The notes under the pieces were generated by a model. The model was given only the letters and a program-made list of their open reading frames with translations, was not told the origin of the DNA and searched no databases. A DNA stretch of 64,000 nucleotides from GCA-003244245 sp035606945 (GTDB lineage Bacteria; Actinomycetota; Actinomycetes; Mycobacteriales; Pseudonocardiaceae), in contig DATNDR010000005.1 in assembly GCA_035606945.1 (NCBI GenBank), positions 248,001 through 312,000 on the forward strand, given 5' to 3'. Position 1 is the stretch's first letter, and each line of letters starts with the position of its first letter. Positions 19,141 to 27,977 of this stretch are shown piece by piece. The position numbers and the translations under genes were made by a program.

Positions 19141-20142
19141 GTGCGTGCAATCCAGGTGACTGAAACCGGCGGTCCCGATGTCCTGCGGCTGGCCCAGCTG
19201 CCCGATCCGGAACCCGGCACCGGCCAGCTACTGGTCAAGGTCGCCGCGGCGGGGGTCAACTACATCGACACCTACCACCGCAGCGGTGCGTACCCGATGC
19301 CGCTGCCGTTCGTCCCCGGCTCGGAAGGCGCCGGCACCGTCATCGCCGTGGGACCGGAGGCCGGCGACATCGCGGTGGGAGCCCGGGTGGCGTGGGCGGC
19401 GGCCCCGGGCAGCTACGCCGAACTTGCCGTGGTGCCCGCCGAGCAGGCTGTGCCGGTGCCCGCGCAGGTGGAGATCGACATCGCGGCCGGCTGCCTGCTC
19501 CAGGGTATGACAGCGCACTATCTCACGGTATCCGTGCACGCCGTGCAGCCCGGCGAGACAGTGTTGGTGCATGCGGCAGCGGGCGGCATGGGGCTGCTGC
19601 TCACCCAGCTGGCCACCGCCCGGGGTGCCCGGGTGATCGGCACGGTGTCCACCCCCGCGAAGGAGAAGCTCGCGCGGCAGGCCGGGGCCGCGGAGGTGAT
19701 CCGGTACACCGAGATCGACGATGTCGCCGCCGGGGTCCGCCAGCTGACCGGCGGGGACGGCGTCGCCGCTGTCTACGACGGAGTAGGTGCCTCCACCTTC
19801 GACGCCAGCCTCGCCTCGCTGCGACCGCGCGGGATGCTCGCGCTCTACGGCGCGGCCAGCGGGCCGGTGCCCCCGGTGGATCCGCAGCGGCTGAATTCGG
19901 CCGGTTCGGTCTTCCTCACCAGACCGAAGCTGGCGGACTACATCCCCACCCACGAGGAGCTGCGCTGGCGCGCCGGTGAGGTGTTCGACGCGATCCAAGC
20001 CGGGTCGTTGCGGATCACCATCGGCGGCCGGTACCCACTCGCCGATGCTGCGCAGGCACACCAGGACCTGCAAGGCCGGCGCACCACCGGGAAGCTGCTG
20101 CTGCTAACCCGTCAACCGGCCATGAAGATGAACTCCAACTGA
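19141..20142 (+). CDS. NADPH:quinone reductase (zinc-less MDR, QOR-type)
   Basis: A 333-residue medium-chain dehydrogenase/reductase without zinc ligands. The N-terminus MRAIQVTETGGPDVL, the segment NYIDTYHRSGAYP and the nucleotide-binding loop HAAAGGMGLLLTQLA identify the quinone oxidoreductase branch. It reduces quinones or reactive alkenes with NADPH. The GTG start is 9 bp after the DUF885 stop, suggesting one transcript. Its 3' end overlaps the opposing VOC gene by 31 bp. Confidence 0.92.
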   Translation: MRAIQVTETGGPDVLRLAQLPDPEPGTGQLLVKVAAAGVNYIDTYHRSGAYPMPLPFVPGSEGAGTVIAVGPEAGDIAVGARVAWAAAPGSYAELAVVPAEQAVPVPAQVEIDIAAGCLLQGMTAHYLTVSVHAVQPGETVLVHAAAGGMGLLLTQLATARGARVIGTVSTPAKEKLARQAGAAEVIRYTEIDDVAAGVRQLTGGDGVAAVYDGVGASTFDASLASLRPRGMLALYGAASGPVPPVDPQRLNSAGSVFLTRPKLADYIPTHEELRWRAGEVFDAIQAGSLRITIGGRYPLADAAQAHQDLQGRRTTGKLLLLTRQPAMKMNSN

Positions 20143-20549
20143 ATATTGTCCGGATCGCGGAACACCAGCGCCGAGTACTTTATCGGGTCATCGATATCGG
20201 TCACCCCTGAGTGCGGCACAGCCGAGGCGTCGAGCCACTGTGCCCAGGATTCCAGATCTGATCGACTCGGCACGGACATGCTGACGTGGTCGAGACCGGT
20301 CCGGGCTTCATCGAATGACTGGCCGTCATTTCTTGTATTGTGCTGAAGCCCTATGATGATTCCGCAGCCGAAGTCAGCAAGGAGCACAGCGTATCCGGAC
20401 TCTTCGTTGCCGTGATGTGGAATCTCAGCCGGGATCCGTTCCAATCCCAGTACCCGCTGATACCAGTCTGCGCTAGCTTCTACATCGGTTACCGTAACAC
20501 CAAAGTGATGAAATCCACCCATCGGCGGTCGTGTTGCTGTCTTATTCAT
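20112..20549 (-). CDS. VOC (glyoxalase/dioxygenase) family protein
   Basis: A 145-residue vicinal-oxygen-chelate protein. It has two beta-alpha-beta modules; likely metal ligands are the His in FHHFGVTVTD, the His in LDHVSMSV and the Glu in NIQLEFIF. A longer frame opens at 20630, but ATG 20549 (MNKTATRP) is next to the conserved start and overlaps the FmdB-type gene by 8 bases. The substrate is unknown; it probably belongs with the FmdB and lactonase-like genes upstream. Confidence 0.85.
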   Translation of the reverse strand: MNKTATRPPMGGFHHFGVTVTDVEASADWYQRVLGLERIPAEIPHHGNEESGYAVLLADFGCGIIIGLQHNTRNDGQSFDEARTGLDHVSMSVPSRSDLESWAQWLDASAVPHSGVTDIDDPIKYSALVFRDPDNIQLEFIFMAG

Positions 20550-20907
20550 CTCGACCTCCTTTGCTATCGCCCGCGCGCAGCGGGGCGTTGTGGTAGCGGC
20601 CCTCATGGGCCAGGATCGGCCGGGTGTCACCGGCTAGCTGCGGATACTCGGCTTCCAGCCGGTGCCGGCGGTCCCACTGCCGCTGCATCCGGGTAACGTA
20701 CTCTCGATCGCCGTGGTAGAGCCCGCGCCAGGTTTGCGGCATGTGGTCGCACGACAGGCCTGCGTTGGCGCGCCCGCCTAAGCTGAATCCCACGGGTATC
20801 TTGCGCATCGGGTCCTGACAAGTGGGGCATTCCGGCGCTGGGGCATTCAGTGCCGCCAGTCGCTCGAAACGCAACCCACAATCGCACCGGTAGACGTAGA
20901 TCGGCAT
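20542..20907 (-). CDS. FmdB-type zinc-ribbon protein
   Basis: A 121-residue protein whose N-terminus MPIYVYRCDCGLRFERL and later CPTCQDPM form a two-CxxC zinc ribbon of the FmdB regulatory family. The rest is polar and includes HMPQTWRGLYHGDREY, unlike the shortest family members. ATG 20907 was chosen over the upstream 20925. It is 20 bp after the lactonase-like gene and overlaps the VOC gene, so all three look like one operon. Function unknown. Confidence 0.8.
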   Translation of the reverse strand: MPIYVYRCDCGLRFERLAALNAPAPECPTCQDPMRKIPVGFSLGGRANAGLSCDHMPQTWRGLYHGDREYVTRMQRQWDRRHRLEAEYPQLAGDTRPILAHEGRYHNAPLRAGDSKGGRDE

Positions 20908-20927
20908 ACGGACCTCCGCGTGCATGG

Positions 20928-21740
20928 TTACGTGTAGGAGCCCTGCGGAGCGGTCCGCAACTGGTGAATCTGATCCGCGTCATGCCCGAAGACCATCGTT
21001 GCGTTCGTCTTGTCCTGGATAGCCCGCAGCTTCTCCACGGAAGCGTAGAATTGCTCCAGGTTGTTGACCAGCACACCCGGGAACACCGGCGGGCCGTAAC
21101 TGGCACCCATGAACACCGCGTCGGACGTGAAGATCATGGTGCCGCTGTCGGCCAGATCGACTTGCATGGACATGCACCCGGGGGTGTGTCCCGGGGTTTG
21201 GAGCAGGGTGACGCCGGGCAGGATTTCGGTGTCCCCGGCGATGGTCTCGAACGACAAGTTCTCGTAGTCGGCCTTGAGATGGCCGCCGCTGCATGGGCCC
21301 TCGATACCGAATGCGAACTTCTTTTCCATATCACTGCAGAGCAGTCGGGCGTTGGTGTTCTTGAACATCGCGGCGTTGCCGGCGTGGTCGATGTGCAAGT
21401 GCGATAGAACGACGTAGTCGATCTCCTCGAGGCCGACACCCATGGCATTGAGTCGTGCGTCGAAGTACTCATCCTCACCGACCAGGTCGTAGGCGAAGAA
21501 CTCCTGCAGCCCGGTCGGCACCCAGCGCTGCTCCCAGTCCCGCGGGCAGCTGGTATCCCACAGCAGCTTGCCCTCGGGTGTCTCGACGAGCACCGCGTGC
21601 GTGGGCACTTCCGACCACACGACCGCGGCGTCCGTCTCGCGCACGGCATGGAGGGTCACGCCGGGCTTGAGCAGCAGCCAGGCCAGGTCGGCGCGCATCG
21701 CCCCACACGGAATGATGCTCAGCTTGGTCACCGTCGGCAT
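20928..21740 (-). CDS. Metallo-beta-lactamase-fold lactonase (AHL lactonase-like)
   Basis: A 270-residue MBL-fold hydrolase. The metal motif LSHLHIDHAGN (HxHxDH) is intact, with further ligands in TPGHTPG, TSDAV and FGHD. The arrangement, including the N-terminal HAVLVETPEGKLLWD, resembles the AttM/AiiA lactonases that open acyl-homoserine lactone rings, but many relatives act on other lactones. The frame opens at 21962; ATG 21740 has a GAGG ribosome site and starts at the domain boundary. First gene of the lactonase, FmdB, VOC operon. Confidence 0.85.
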   Translation of the reverse strand: MPTVTKLSIIPCGAMRADLAWLLLKPGVTLHAVRETDAAVVWSEVPTHAVLVETPEGKLLWDTSCPRDWEQRWVPTGLQEFFAYDLVGEDEYFDARLNAMGVGLEEIDYVVLSHLHIDHAGNAAMFKNTNARLLCSDMEKKFAFGIEGPCSGGHLKADYENLSFETIAGDTEILPGVTLLQTPGHTPGCMSMQVDLADSGTMIFTSDAVFMGASYGPPVFPGVLVNNLEQFYASVEKLRAIQDKTNATMVFGHDADQIHQLRTAPQGSYT

Positions 21741-21819
21741 CGTCTGTCCTCGGTTTCGCCGTTGGCATTTCCGAGCAACGATGCCCGGTTTGCCACCGTC
21801 GCGGCAGAGTGGTGACCAC

Positions 21820-24462
21820 TCAGTTTGTGGCGTCAAGGGTGCGAGCGAGGCCGTCGCGGCCCGCCACGCCGAGCTTCTCGTATGCGGCATGGAGGTTGTT
21901 CTCCACTGTGCGGTGGGACAGGCACAGCCGTGCCGCGATCTCCTTGTTGGCCAGACCCGCAACCGCGAGGCGAGCGATCTCCAGCTGCCGGGGAGTGAGC
22001 GCAGTCCGAGCCAGCACGGCAGTGGTCAGGGCAGGCGTGCGGGCCCCCTCGCAGCGAGCGGCCAGCGCGCCGGCGCGTCGCTGCGCGGCTGCCGCATGGC
22101 GCAGCTGACCCTGGCGGCGCCAGGCCACGGCTGCATCGGCGGACGCTTCAGCCGCCAGCAAAACCGCACCACAGGCGTCGAAGCTCACCGAGCTGACCTG
22201 GAGCCCGGCGGCGTCCTGTGCGACCAACGCGATGGCATGGGCGAGGCGAGCCGGCGCCAGCGGTCCCTCGACAACCTCAGCCAGCTCCCGAATCCGAGGA
22301 AGCGCCGCAGCGGCCCGACCTAACCGGGCCAGGTCGTGCACCGCAGCCGCCTCCAGGGCGTAGGCGCCAGACTGCCGTGCCATGGTCGCCGCCTCCTGGA
22401 GATAGCGGCAACCCGCAGCGACGTCACCCGCGGCCACCTCGGTCCACGCGCGGGCCCGCGGCACCTCTGGCCCGCAAATCTCCCACGGAGGGACCCGCAG
22501 CGCATCCAGGTCTGCCAGCACAGCGCGAGCTGCCTGCACGTCACCTAGCAGGGCCAAGGCGTGCGCGCGGATCATCAAAGCGTTGCGTACCCACAGCGGC
22601 CAGTTCATCTCGCGGAAGACTCCGGCAGCTTCCCCGGTGAGTCGAGCCGCAGCCGCAACCCTGCCTTCGGCCAGCGCATTCCAGCCCCGCACGCACGCAA
22701 AAAACGACTGTGCCTCTATCGAGCTTTCCTCGACCGCCTTGTCGTACTCAAGGTCAGCGACCGCTCCGGCCTCCGCCAAGTGCCCCGCGTAGCGCAGCGC
22801 GGCGGACCGGATCACCTGGTGCAGATACGGCCCGAAGGGCAGCGGAGGCCCGGTGAGCTGCATATGCGCGGCCAGCCCCCGCTCAGCAGCGGCGATCGCG
22901 GCGGAGGCTTGGCCGGCCACGCCCGTCGAGGTGCCCGCGGCGAAGCAAGCCGACACCAGTGCTCTACCGGAAGCTCGCTCCAGCAGCGGCACCGTCAGCG
23001 CGATCGCTGCGCTGTGGCGTCCCGAACGGCCCAGGATCCGGGCTCGCTCCGCGGTGATCTGGTCACGGCAGCCGGCGTCCTCGATGGCGGCTTCCGCCTC
23101 TTCGGCGACCTGCAGGGCGGCAGCAGTCTGCTTGAGCGCCATATCGAGCACCCCAATCCGGGTGGTGGCCAGCAGTGCCCGTTGCGGGTCAGTGCCGGCT
23201 GCCACCACCAGTGCCCCGAGCTGCTTGTCGGCCTCCTCGGCCCGGCCTTGCAGCCAGCACAGCTGTCCCAGGAGCAGGCTGGCCTCGAAGCCGGCGCCGG
23301 CTGCGACTGCCGCGCGCGCCAACCGCTCCGCGAGCTGGAAATCGTATCGCTGCCGAGCGGTGGTGGCCGCCGAATACAGGATGTCCGGCTGGACTGCGCT
23401 ACCACCTTCCAGGCTCCAGACGGCGAGCCGAAGCGTGTCCTCGCGCCGGTGGGCGCCCACCGCTGCCAGAGCTTGGGCCAGCACACGAGCCGACTCCCGG
23501 AAACGCAGCGCGGGAAGGCGCTCCCGTAGCACCTCGCCATACAGCGGGTGAGCCAGCCGGGCGCTGAGGCGCCGGCCATCCTGCTCGATGCGCACTAAGC
23601 CTCGGCGCTCGAGCCCGTCAAGGTCGAGCTGGGGCTGGACAGCCTGGAGCAGCTTTACTTCGAGGGGTTCACCGAGGGCCAGCACCTCGAGCGTGCGGCG
23701 CCCGTGCTCGTCGACCCCGCTCAGGCGAGTTTCGATGATCTCCACCAGGCGGGATGAGGCCGGCAAGGTTGCGCCCAGGCGCCAGATGCCCTGCTCCCGG
23801 CGAAGCGCACCCGCTTCGAGCGCGCCGAGGACAACCTCCCTGAGGAACAAGACATTGCCCTGCGTACGCCTGTGCAGCAGGTGCGCCGTCGCTCCGTCCA
23901 CCGGCCCCCGGAGCGCGGCGGTGAGCAGTTCTTCAACTTCGTCGGCCGCGAACGGATGCAGCTCGATGCGTTCGGCAAGCTCGTCCTTCCACAGAGCAAC
24001 CACCGCATCGGGCGCTTGCTCGCCGGACCGGAGCGTGGCGAGCACGAAGGTCTTTTCCGTGGTAGCCAGTAGCTGCGTGAGGGCCGCCGAGGACTGATCG
24101 AGCAGGTGAGCATCGTCGACGAGGACTGCCACCGGCTTGCCCTGACCGCGCGCGACGATCGCAGCGGCGATTCTGCGCAGCACCTCCAGCAGGTCAGTGC
24201 TCGGGATCAGGTCGGGAACGAGGGATGCAAAGGCCCCGAACGGCAGCCCGGCCGCGCATTGCGTGGCCGAGACTCTCAGGCACGCGAAGCCGCGGGCTGC
24301 CGCCAGGTCAAGGCACTCGGCCGCTAGCCGGGTCTTCCCGACGCCCGCTGCCCCGGCTAGCACGATTGCCCCGCGGTCCGCACGCAGCAGCGTGGCCGCC
24401 CGCTTCAGCTCGGCCGCTCGCCCGACGAGTGGCCAGTTCACGTCCGGCCAGCCGAAACCCAC
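21820..24462 (-). CDS. LAL-type LuxR regulator (AAA + TPR + HTH)
   Basis: An 880-residue LAL regulator. Walker A is GAAGVGKT at residues 37-44, followed by an AAA/STAND-like ATPase domain to about residue 290. A long helical TPR-like middle follows, and a LuxR HTH ends the protein (LTPRQLEIARLAVAGLANKE and TVENNLHAAYEKLGV). Such proteins are ATP-dependent transcription activators. It lies 79 bp upstream of the lactonase operon on the same strand and could regulate it, but the target is not shown. Confidence 0.9.
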   Translation of the reverse strand: MGFGWPDVNWPLVGRAAELKRAATLLRADRGAIVLAGAAGVGKTRLAAECLDLAAARGFACLRVSATQCAAGLPFGAFASLVPDLIPSTDLLEVLRRIAAAIVARGQGKPVAVLVDDAHLLDQSSAALTQLLATTEKTFVLATLRSGEQAPDAVVALWKDELAERIELHPFAADEVEELLTAALRGPVDGATAHLLHRRTQGNVLFLREVVLGALEAGALRREQGIWRLGATLPASSRLVEIIETRLSGVDEHGRRTLEVLALGEPLEVKLLQAVQPQLDLDGLERRGLVRIEQDGRRLSARLAHPLYGEVLRERLPALRFRESARVLAQALAAVGAHRREDTLRLAVWSLEGGSAVQPDILYSAATTARQRYDFQLAERLARAAVAAGAGFEASLLLGQLCWLQGRAEEADKQLGALVVAAGTDPQRALLATTRIGVLDMALKQTAAALQVAEEAEAAIEDAGCRDQITAERARILGRSGRHSAAIALTVPLLERASGRALVSACFAAGTSTGVAGQASAAIAAAERGLAAHMQLTGPPLPFGPYLHQVIRSAALRYAGHLAEAGAVADLEYDKAVEESSIEAQSFFACVRGWNALAEGRVAAAARLTGEAAGVFREMNWPLWVRNALMIRAHALALLGDVQAARAVLADLDALRVPPWEICGPEVPRARAWTEVAAGDVAAGCRYLQEAATMARQSGAYALEAAAVHDLARLGRAAAALPRIRELAEVVEGPLAPARLAHAIALVAQDAAGLQVSSVSFDACGAVLLAAEASADAAVAWRRQGQLRHAAAAQRRAGALAARCEGARTPALTTAVLARTALTPRQLEIARLAVAGLANKEIAARLCLSHRTVENNLHAAYEKLGVAGRDGLARTLDATN

Positions 24463-24506
24463 TCGTGGATCGTCGCCGACGGTGGCCGCAAAGTCGAGGT
24501 GCTCCC

Positions 24507-25232
24507 CTAGCCGGTCGGAGCCGGCCGTCGCCGGCGCCCGCGGCGGGTGCCGGCTTCATAGCGTCGACGGATCCGCTCCGGGTCGACACCGAGCAGGTAT
24601 TGCAGCTTGAGAAGCTGCATGAGCACGGTCATGCGCCACACACCCTGGTCCACCAGCCGGCGAGCCGAGACGACCACGGTGGTCGGCAACACCACCAGCC
24701 GGCCCCGCCGGCGCAGAATGCGCGACATCTCCAGATCCTCCATCAGCGGAAGCTGGGGAAAACCACCCACCGCCTCGAACACCTCCCGGCGCACGAACAT
24801 CGCCTGATCCCCGAATATCCAGTTGAGCCGGCGGGCCCGGACGTTGGAGCTGACCGCCAGGTATTCCAGACCCGGGCTCCGCTGGTCAAAACTCAACTGC
24901 AAGCCGCCGCCGACCACACCGGGATCCAGCAGCGCGCGCCGCAGCAGGTCCAGCGCATCGGGCGGCACCTGGCAGTCCGCGTGGATGAACCACAGGATGT
25001 CGCTGCTGGTCGCCGCGGCACCGGCGTTCATCTGGGTGGCACGGCCCGCGGCGCTGCGGATTGTGCGGGCCTGCCGGGCCGCGAGCTCCGCGGTGCCATC
25101 GGCGCTACCACCGTCGACCACGACCAGCTCGCAGCCGGGAAAATCGCTGCGCAACCGGTACAGGCAAGGCTCGATCCGGGTCGCCTCGTTGAGCGTGGGC
25201 ACCACGATCGACACCGTCGCCAGGCTGGTCAC
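24507..25232 (-). CDS. Family 2 glycosyltransferase (TIGR04283-like)
   Basis: A 241-residue GT-A glycosyltransferase. SIVVPTLNEATRI opens the fold, VVVDGGSADGT and FIHADCQVP supply nucleotide and metal binding, and GDQAMFVRREVFEAVGGFP and LMEDLEMSRILRRRG complete the active site. This set matches the TIGR04283 rSAM/selenodomain-associated transferases. The frame opens at 25307, but GTG 25232 gives the right start with a -10-like TACCAT 6 bases upstream, consistent with a leaderless message. Divergent from a MerR regulator. The radical SAM genes nearby fit the family's usual company. Confidence 0.85.
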   Translation of the reverse strand: MTSLATVSIVVPTLNEATRIEPCLYRLRSDFPGCELVVVDGGSADGTAELAARQARTIRSAAGRATQMNAGAAATSSDILWFIHADCQVPPDALDLLRRALLDPGVVGGGLQLSFDQRSPGLEYLAVSSNVRARRLNWIFGDQAMFVRREVFEAVGGFPQLPLMEDLEMSRILRRRGRLVVLPTTVVVSARRLVDQGVWRMTVLMQLLKLQYLLGVDPERIRRRYEAGTRRGRRRRPAPTG

Positions 25233-25266
25233 CGGGCTATGGTATCGGCGACCGCGCGCCAGGTTG

Positions 25267-25286
25267 GTTACATTAAGACATGTAAC
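25267..25286. promoter_or_regulatory. Probable MerR operator
   Basis: Perfect inverted repeat GTTACAT-N6-ATGTAAC between the divergent glycosyltransferase and merR-like genes. It lies immediately upstream of the -35 of the MerR promoter. The size and symmetry suit a MerR dimer, so control of both divergent genes is likely. Confidence 0.6.
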
Positions 25287-25315
25287 TTGTTTCACTGACA
25301 TGGTCATCCTATGCT
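25287..25315 (+). promoter_or_regulatory. Predicted promoter of the merR-like gene
   Basis: TTGTTT and TATGCT are separated by 17 bases. The expected transcription start falls at about 25322, exactly on the GTG start codon, implying a leaderless mRNA. This is read from the sequence; no experimental support is available. Confidence 0.5.
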
Positions 25316-25321
25316 CGCCAG

Positions 25322-26086
25322 GTGGAGCCCGCGGGGATGACGGTGGACGAGCTGGCCCGCCAGGCGCGCACCACTACCCGCAACATCCGTAATTACCAAA
25401 GCCTGGGAGTACTGCCGCCGCCGTCGATGGCAGGCCGGGTCGGCTATTACAACGAGGGCCACCTGGGGCGCCTGCGGCTCATCGCCCGCCTCCAGGAGCA
25501 GGGTTTCACTCTGGCGGGGATCCGCGAGCTGGTCGATGCGTGGGAGCAGGGCCGCAGCCTGGGTGATCTGCTGGGTTTCGAGCAGGTCCTCACCGCCCCC
25601 TGGATCGTGGAGGAGCCCGAGTACCTGACCGCCCAGGAGCTTCTCGAGCTGTTCCCGCAGGCGGCCCAGGACGTCTCGATCGGGCTACGGGCTATCGAAC
25701 TCGGACTCATCCAGCCCGAGGGGGAACGGTTCCGGGTCCCCAGTCCGACCATGCTGCGCGCCGGCGCCGAGCTGGTCGCCGCCGGCATCCCGCTGACCGC
25801 CACTCAGGACGAGTTCGCGGCATTGCGCACTGACATGGAGCGCGTCGCGGCCCGCTTCGTCGAGCTGTTCGAACGCTACGTCTGGCAGCCCTTCGTGGCG
25901 GCGGGGATGCCGTCGGAGCGGGTTTCCAAGGTCACCGAGGCTCTTCGGCGCATGCGTCCGCTGGCGGCCACCTCGGTTCACGCGATGCTCGCGCAAGCCA
26001 TGGAACAGCAGTCGGCGGCATCCACCGCCGTCCAGATCAAGTTGATCTCCGACGGTTGCCCGGCGTCGGATCGGGAGGTGGAGTGA
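25322..26086 (+). CDS. MerR-family transcriptional regulator
   Basis: A 254-residue regulator with an N-terminal MerR HTH and wing (TVDELARQARTTTRNIRNYQ and the following LGVLPPP and GRVGYYNEGHLGRLRLI). A long coiled helix and a C-terminal helical domain of about 150 residues follow, unlike short metal-sensing MerR proteins; there is no metal-binding Cys pattern. GTG 25322 matches a leaderless start; ATG 25337 is the alternative. It overlaps the downstream membrane protein (TGATG) and is divergent from the glycosyltransferase. Confidence 0.85.
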   Translation: MEPAGMTVDELARQARTTTRNIRNYQSLGVLPPPSMAGRVGYYNEGHLGRLRLIARLQEQGFTLAGIRELVDAWEQGRSLGDLLGFEQVLTAPWIVEEPEYLTAQELLELFPQAAQDVSIGLRAIELGLIQPEGERFRVPSPTMLRAGAELVAAGIPLTATQDEFAALRTDMERVAARFVELFERYVWQPFVAAGMPSERVSKVTEALRRMRPLAATSVHAMLAQAMEQQSAASTAVQIKLISDGCPASDREVE

Positions 26087-27849
26087 TGAAGCACGTGTCA
26101 CCCGATCAGTGGGCGTACGTGATAGTGCCCTTTCTGGTCTATGGCAGCCTCGTGGCCGCCCTGTCTGTGCTGGGCTGGGAATCGAGCTTGCGGGCAAACC
26201 TGCATCGCAATCCGCTAGTGATCTTCTTCAAGACCATCTCCGCAGGGCTGGAGCGGGCGACCGGCTACCCCGGCTGGGCCATGGCCGGTGCGCTCAGTGG
26301 GCTGTGGGCGTTAGGCACCGCCGTCGTCGGCCTCTACTGGGACGTCGCTTGGCACATCGATCTGGGGCGCGATAAGCAACTGTTCACGCCACCTCACACC
26401 ATGATCGTCATCGGCCTGGCCGGCATCGTCTACAGCGCCTGCATCGCGGTGCTGTTCGCCACCGTCGACGAGGCGCCGGTCAGGTTACGTATCCCCGGCG
26501 TGCGCATCCCTTACTCGGCGGTGCCCATGTTCGCACTCGGCGTCGGTGCGTTAGTCAGCTTCCCCCTCGACGCTTTGTGGCACGAGGCCTACGGCCTCGA
26601 CGTCACGCTGTGGAGTCCGACTCACCTGATGCTGGTGGGCGGTGGTGGCCTCGCCACCATCCCCACCTGGTTGCTGCTCGTCGAGGGTCGCCCCACCGAG
26701 CGCACCACCCTCCTCGGTCGGGGCATCGCTGCTCTGGCTCTTGGCGCCATCCTGGTCGCCCTGTCCTGCTTCCAGGGCGAGTTCGACTTCGGCGTACCCC
26801 AGTTCCAGGTGCTCTACTTGCCGGTACTGATCGCGGCCGCGGCCGCCTTCACCCTCGTGGTTGCCCGGGTCGCGCTGGGACCGTGGGGTGCGATCAAGGC
26901 CGTCGTGGCGTACCTCATCGTGCGCGGCGCCGTCGCGCTCATCGTCTGGGGTCCGTTGCACCACACCTTCCCCCGCTTCCCGCTCTACGTGGCCAGCGCG
27001 GTGGTGGTAGAAGCAGTGGCCGCCTGGGTGGGCACTGACAACCGGCTGCGCTATGCCCTGGCCTCCGGGGTGGCTGTCGCCACCGTGGGCATAGCCGGCG
27101 AACTGGCTTGGGTGAAGCTCTCGGGCTGGGGCGAGTTGCCCGCCAACGACGCCCGCGTTTTTCTCGTCGTGCCCGCCGCGGCGCTGTCTGCCGCCGTGCT
27201 CGGTGGCGCACTGAGCCGACCGGTGTTGGGCCGCCCAGTCGGAGCCCGGCGGGCCGTACCCGCGATGGCCGCCGGCGTGGCCGGGGTAGTCCTGGCCGGC
27301 ACCTTGCTGGCCTTACTGCCGCGCAACGTGGGCGAGGTCAACGCAACCATCAGGCTGATCCCGGTCGGCCAGCAGGCCACCGTGGCGGTCGAGCTTTCAC
27401 CCGCTGACGCGGCTCGCCGCGCGACGGCGTTCGGAGTCGTCGCCTGGCAGGGCGGCGGCCGGGTCAGCGCGAAGCTCAACGAGGTCGGCCCTGGCCGGTA
27501 CATTTCGTCGCGCCCGCTGCCCATCACCGGTGACTGGAAGACCATGGTGGGTCTGCAGCGAGGCAATGAGGTGATGGCCGCGCCGGTGTACCTGCCGGCC
27601 GATCCCGAGATCAATGCATCCGCGGTTCCGGCCCTTCCTGAGCGTCGGGCGGCCTTCGTCCGGAACACTGACCTGCTGCTGCGTGAACAGCACGCCGGAC
27701 CGGCCTGGCCATCGGTGGTCGGCTACGGCGGGCTGGCCGTCATGGTGGCGTTGTGGGCCGGACTGATCGCCTTGGCCGCCCACCGGCTGTCCAGTGCCGG
27801 CACCGACCCGGCCGTACTCCCCCAACCCACGCCAACTCCAGCTCGGTGA
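26086..27849 (+). CDS. Polytopic membrane protein with C-terminal extracytoplasmic domain
   Basis: A 587-residue protein that I cannot assign to a named family. The first 425 residues form about ten or eleven hydrophobic helices with His- and Trp-containing loops (YWDVAWHIDLGRDKQ, HTMIVI, DALWHEAYGLD, SPTHLMLVGG). A beta-rich domain follows (about 430-545; TVAVELSPADAARRATAF, MVGLQRGNEVMAAPVYLP), then a last helix near 555-577. The paired His residues hint at metal or heme binding in the membrane, which is speculation. It overlaps the MerR gene by one base and so is probably co-expressed. Confidence 0.75.
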   Translation: MKHVSPDQWAYVIVPFLVYGSLVAALSVLGWESSLRANLHRNPLVIFFKTISAGLERATGYPGWAMAGALSGLWALGTAVVGLYWDVAWHIDLGRDKQLFTPPHTMIVIGLAGIVYSACIAVLFATVDEAPVRLRIPGVRIPYSAVPMFALGVGALVSFPLDALWHEAYGLDVTLWSPTHLMLVGGGGLATIPTWLLLVEGRPTERTTLLGRGIAALALGAILVALSCFQGEFDFGVPQFQVLYLPVLIAAAAAFTLVVARVALGPWGAIKAVVAYLIVRGAVALIVWGPLHHTFPRFPLYVASAVVVEAVAAWVGTDNRLRYALASGVAVATVGIAGELAWVKLSGWGELPANDARVFLVVPAAALSAAVLGGALSRPVLGRPVGARRAVPAMAAGVAGVVLAGTLLALLPRNVGEVNATIRLIPVGQQATVAVELSPADAARRATAFGVVAWQGGGRVSAKLNEVGPGRYISSRPLPITGDWKTMVGLQRGNEVMAAPVYLPADPEINASAVPALPERRAAFVRNTDLLLREQHAGPAWPSVVGYGGLAVMVALWAGLIALAAHRLSSAGTDPAVLPQPTPTPAR

Positions 27850-27977
27850 CCGAGTCTGAAGCGCCGCGCGCATCCGACCCATGACCGCTGCCGGCCAGCT
27901 CCTCGATCCGAAGGCCCACGCCTCTCGAATAGCGTGGGCGAGACGATCCCACCGGCTACGGACGACGTGGAGCGCGC

